Of a stretch of 64,000 nucleotides of DNA, positions 60,569-64,000 are shown piece by piece. The notes under the pieces were generated by a model. The model had not been told where the DNA came from. It saw only the letters and a list, made by a program, of their open reading frames with translations, and did not search any database. Position numbers and translations under genes: made by a program. Within the stretch, counting starts at the first letter, position 1. Every line of letters starts with the position of its first letter. The stretch lies in assembly GCA_024274785.1 (NCBI GenBank), contig JAJSAM010000004.1, forward strand, positions 1 through 64,000, read 5' to 3'. This stretch comes from Planctomycetota bacterium (GTDB taxonomy: Bacteria; Planctomycetota; JAJSAM01).

Positions 60569-62335
60569 TCACCGAACGGGTCGAATGCCGAGATCCCCGA
60601 GCTGGTCCTCCGAAACAGGTGCCGGAGCACCGGTCAGGGGGCAGGCCGCCGAGGTGGTCTTCGGGAACGCGATCACCTCCCGCAGCGAGGTAACCCCGGC
60701 CAGTTGGGCCACCAACCGGTCGAGCCCGACAGCGAATCCGCCGTGAGGCGGAGCACCATACTTCAGGGCCTGAAGCAGAAATCCGAATTTGGCGTCGGCG
60801 TCCTCCTCGCTGATCGCGAGGGCATCGAACACGCGTCGCTGGGTCTTTTCCTGGTGGATCCGGATCGAGCCGCCGCCGAGTTCCACTCCGTTGACCACCA
60901 GGTCGTAGGCGCGGGCCCGTACCGCGGCTGGATCGGTTTCGAGCATGTCCAGGTCCTCCGCCATCGGAGAAGTGAAGGGATGGTGAAGCGCGTCGAAGCG
61001 CTGCTCGTCCTCATTCCACTCGAAGAGAGGCCAGTCCACCACGAAGAGCGGACACCAGGCCTCCCGGTCGATCAGATCGAGCACCCGCCCCACCTCGAGA
61101 CGCACCGCACCGAGGGCCTGCGCGACGACGCGCTCCTGGTCGGCGGCGGCCAGCAGGAGGTCCCCCGCCTGTGCACCCAGCCTCCCCTTCAGTGCCTCGT
61201 TTTCCGGCTCACCGAGGAACTTGGCGGCGGGCCCGCCAAGAGCGAGGTCATCCCCCACCTTCAACCAGACGAGTCCCTTGCCGCCGTTCTCCCGGGCCAC
61301 GTCTTCGAGTCCGGAGAGCTGCTTCCGGGAGAGGGTGGCGCCACCGGGCACCCGCAACGCCCGGATCCTCCCGCCCGCCTGCGCCGTTGCGCTGAACGCC
61401 CGGAAGCCGGAGTCGGCGAGGCTCTCGGTCAGGTCGCTGATCTCGAGCCCGAAACGGAGGTCGGGCCGGTCGGTGCCGTACGTGGCCATGGCTTCGGCGT
61501 AGGACATCCGCAAAAACGGCGTGGCCGCCTCGTGGTCACGGAACTCACGGAGCAGGAGAACGGTCAGGTCCTCGAGGATCTGCAGGACGTCTTCCTCGGT
61601 GACGAAGGCCATCTCGAGGTCGAGCTGCGTGAACTCCGGCTGGCGGTCCGCGCGCAGGTCCTCGTCCCTGAAACACCGGGCAATCTGGTAATAGCGATCG
61701 ATCCCGGCGACCATCAGCAGCTGCTTGAACAGCTGAGGCGACTGCGGCAGCGCGTAGTACGCCCCCTTCCGCTCGCGGCTCGGCACCAGGTAGTCCCGGG
61801 CGCCCTCCGGCGTCGACTTCGTGAGAATCGGCGTTTCAACGTCGAGGAAGCCCTGCTCATCCAGCCAGTGCCGGATGCGCGAGGTCACCTGGTGCCGGAG
61901 CACCATCAGCGCGGTCATCTTCTTCCGCCGCAGGTCCAGGTAGCGGTACCGCATGCGCAACTCGTCGGAGAGTTCGCCATCGGCCTCCAACTCGAAAGGC
62001 GGCGTCTCCGCGGTGCCGAGCACCTCGAGTTCGTCCACCAGGAGCTCGACGTCTCCGGTGGGCATCTTCCTGTTCCGCAGGCCCTCCGGGCGCGCGCTGA
62101 CCTCGCCGGACACCCGGATGCAGGTCTCGAGCGGTAGTTCCGAGCCGCGCTCCATCACCAGCGCATCCTCGCCTTCGCCGCGCCGGAGGACGCACTGCAT
62201 GAGGCCGTAGCGGTCACGCAGGTCGACGAAGATCGTCCCCTTGTGGTCGCGGCGGGAGGCGACCCAGCCGCACAGGAAGGCCCGCTCCCCGACGTTTTCG
62301 AACCGCAACTCACCGGCGGTATGTGTTCTCAGCAT
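60569..62335 (-). CDS. aspS: Aspartate--tRNA ligase (bacterial type with GAD insertion)
   Basis: [86 protein letters not shown]. Confidence 0.95.
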   Translation of the reverse strand: MLRTHTAGELRFENVGERAFLCGWVASRRDHKGTIFVDLRDRYGLMQCVLRRGEGEDALVMERGSELPLETCIRVSGEVSARPEGLRNRKMPTGDVELLVDELEVLGTAETPPFELEADGELSDELRMRYRYLDLRRKKMTALMVLRHQVTSRIRHWLDEQGFLDVETPILTKSTPEGARDYLVPSRERKGAYYALPQSPQLFKQLLMVAGIDRYYQIARCFRDEDLRADRQPEFTQLDLEMAFVTEEDVLQILEDLTVLLLREFRDHEAATPFLRMSYAEAMATYGTDRPDLRFGLEISDLTESLADSGFRAFSATAQAGGRIRALRVPGGATLSRKQLSGLEDVARENGGKGLVWLKVGDDLALGGPAAKFLGEPENEALKGRLGAQAGDLLLAAADQERVVAQALGAVRLEVGRVLDLIDREAWCPLFVVDWPLFEWNEDEQRFDALHHPFTSPMAEDLDMLETDPAAVRARAYDLVVNGVELGGGSIRIHQEKTQRRVFDALAISEEDADAKFGFLLQALKYGAPPHGGFAVGLDRLVAQLAGVTSLREVIAFPKTTSAACPLTGAPAPVSEDQLGDLGIRPVR

Positions 62336-62469
62336 TTTTCACCTGCCAGATACCCGTCGTCCCCTCCCCCACATGGCATACCGCACCGATCCGCAATAGT
62401 TCAGCAAGTTCCCGCGGCAGGCCGCCGGGACCTGTTGGGGACCGCAGGAGCCGGTGCTATCCTGCCCGC

Positions 62470-62999
62470 ATGAAGGCCAGAGCAACGACTATCCTGACCG
62501 TGCGCCGCGATGACCAGGTGGCCATGGCCGGGGACGGACAGGTCACCCTCGGCGACGTCGTCATGAAGCACGGCGCACGAAAGATCCGGCGGCTCGACGA
62601 AGGGCGCGTGCTCGCGGGTTTCGCGGGTGCCGCGGCGGACGCGTTCGCCCTGATCGAGCGTTTCGAGGGGAAACTCAAGGAGCACTCCGGGGACCTGGCC
62701 CGGGCGGCGGTGGAACTGGCCCGGGACTGGCGCACCGATCGCGTGCTCCGGCGACTCGAGGCGATCATCGTCGTAGCCGACGCGAAGCGCAGCCTGCTGG
62801 TATCCGGCTCCGGCGACGTGATCGAGCCGGATGACGGCGTCCTCGGCATCGGCTCCGGAGGCTCGTACGCCACCGCTGCGGCCCGGGCTCTCATGGGCCA
62901 CACCGAGCTTCCCGCAAGCGAGATCGCGAGAACCGCCCTCGAAATCGCCGCCGACATCTGCATCCACACCAACCGCGAGATCCACGTGGAGACCCTGCC

Positions 63000-63003
<4 letters not shown>
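62470..63003 (+). CDS. hslV: ATP-dependent protease subunit HslV
   Basis: [53 protein letters not shown]. Confidence 0.93.

Positions 63004-64000
<997 letters not shown>

Noticed and set aside
58679-62137. 1152-aa plus-strand ORF over aspS and the lipoprotein gene
   Set aside because: Fully antisense to two well-supported genes with recognisable motifs; GC-rich codon bias creates long antisense ORFs. Same reasoning for 1594-4005, 200-1597, 4106-5752, 5581-7107, 12207-13820 and 17661-19346.
62470-62500. HslV N-terminal extension before the catalytic Thr (MKARA-TT)
   Set aside because: Short propeptides before the TT motif are common in HslV, so not unusual.

Overview
High-GC bacterial chromosomal window, mostly housekeeping genes. 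No prophage, IS element, plasmid or CRISPR array was recognised. It holds one rRNA operon on the minus strand (16S-23S-5S, with tRNA-Ile(GAT) and tRNA-Ala(TGC) after the 5S) and a tRNA-Leu(CAA). Housekeeping genes include tldD/pmbA, suhB, dacB, galE, glyQ/glyS, purC-purE-mtnA, dtd, HU, mnmA, yajC-secDF, hflX, nadB, nnrE, an L,D-transpeptidase, rplT/rpmI/infC/thrS, aspS and hslV-hslU. The genome is rich in TPR/HEAT envelope proteins, lipoproteins and non-ATG start-stop overlaps. Most interesting items: (1) an XPB-like helicase whose motif VI 'QRLGRILRPK' reads 'QRL-UGA-RILRPK', with the downstream frame intact; (2) a two-VWA membrane protein broken by one in-frame UAG before an intact C-terminal TM tail; (3) a probable unannotated structured ncRNA (~170 nt, minus strand) between rplT and an L,D-transpeptidase gene; (4) a palindromic repeat downstream of two tRNA loci; (5) unusual fusions: LapB-like TPR + zinc ribbon + HEAT, and DUF4388-TPR-TM-PEGA-PQQ propeller; (6) a secreted TPR-HEAT protein inside glyQ-glyS. 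All calls come from reading the sequence; no searches were run. Taxonomic placement was not attempted.
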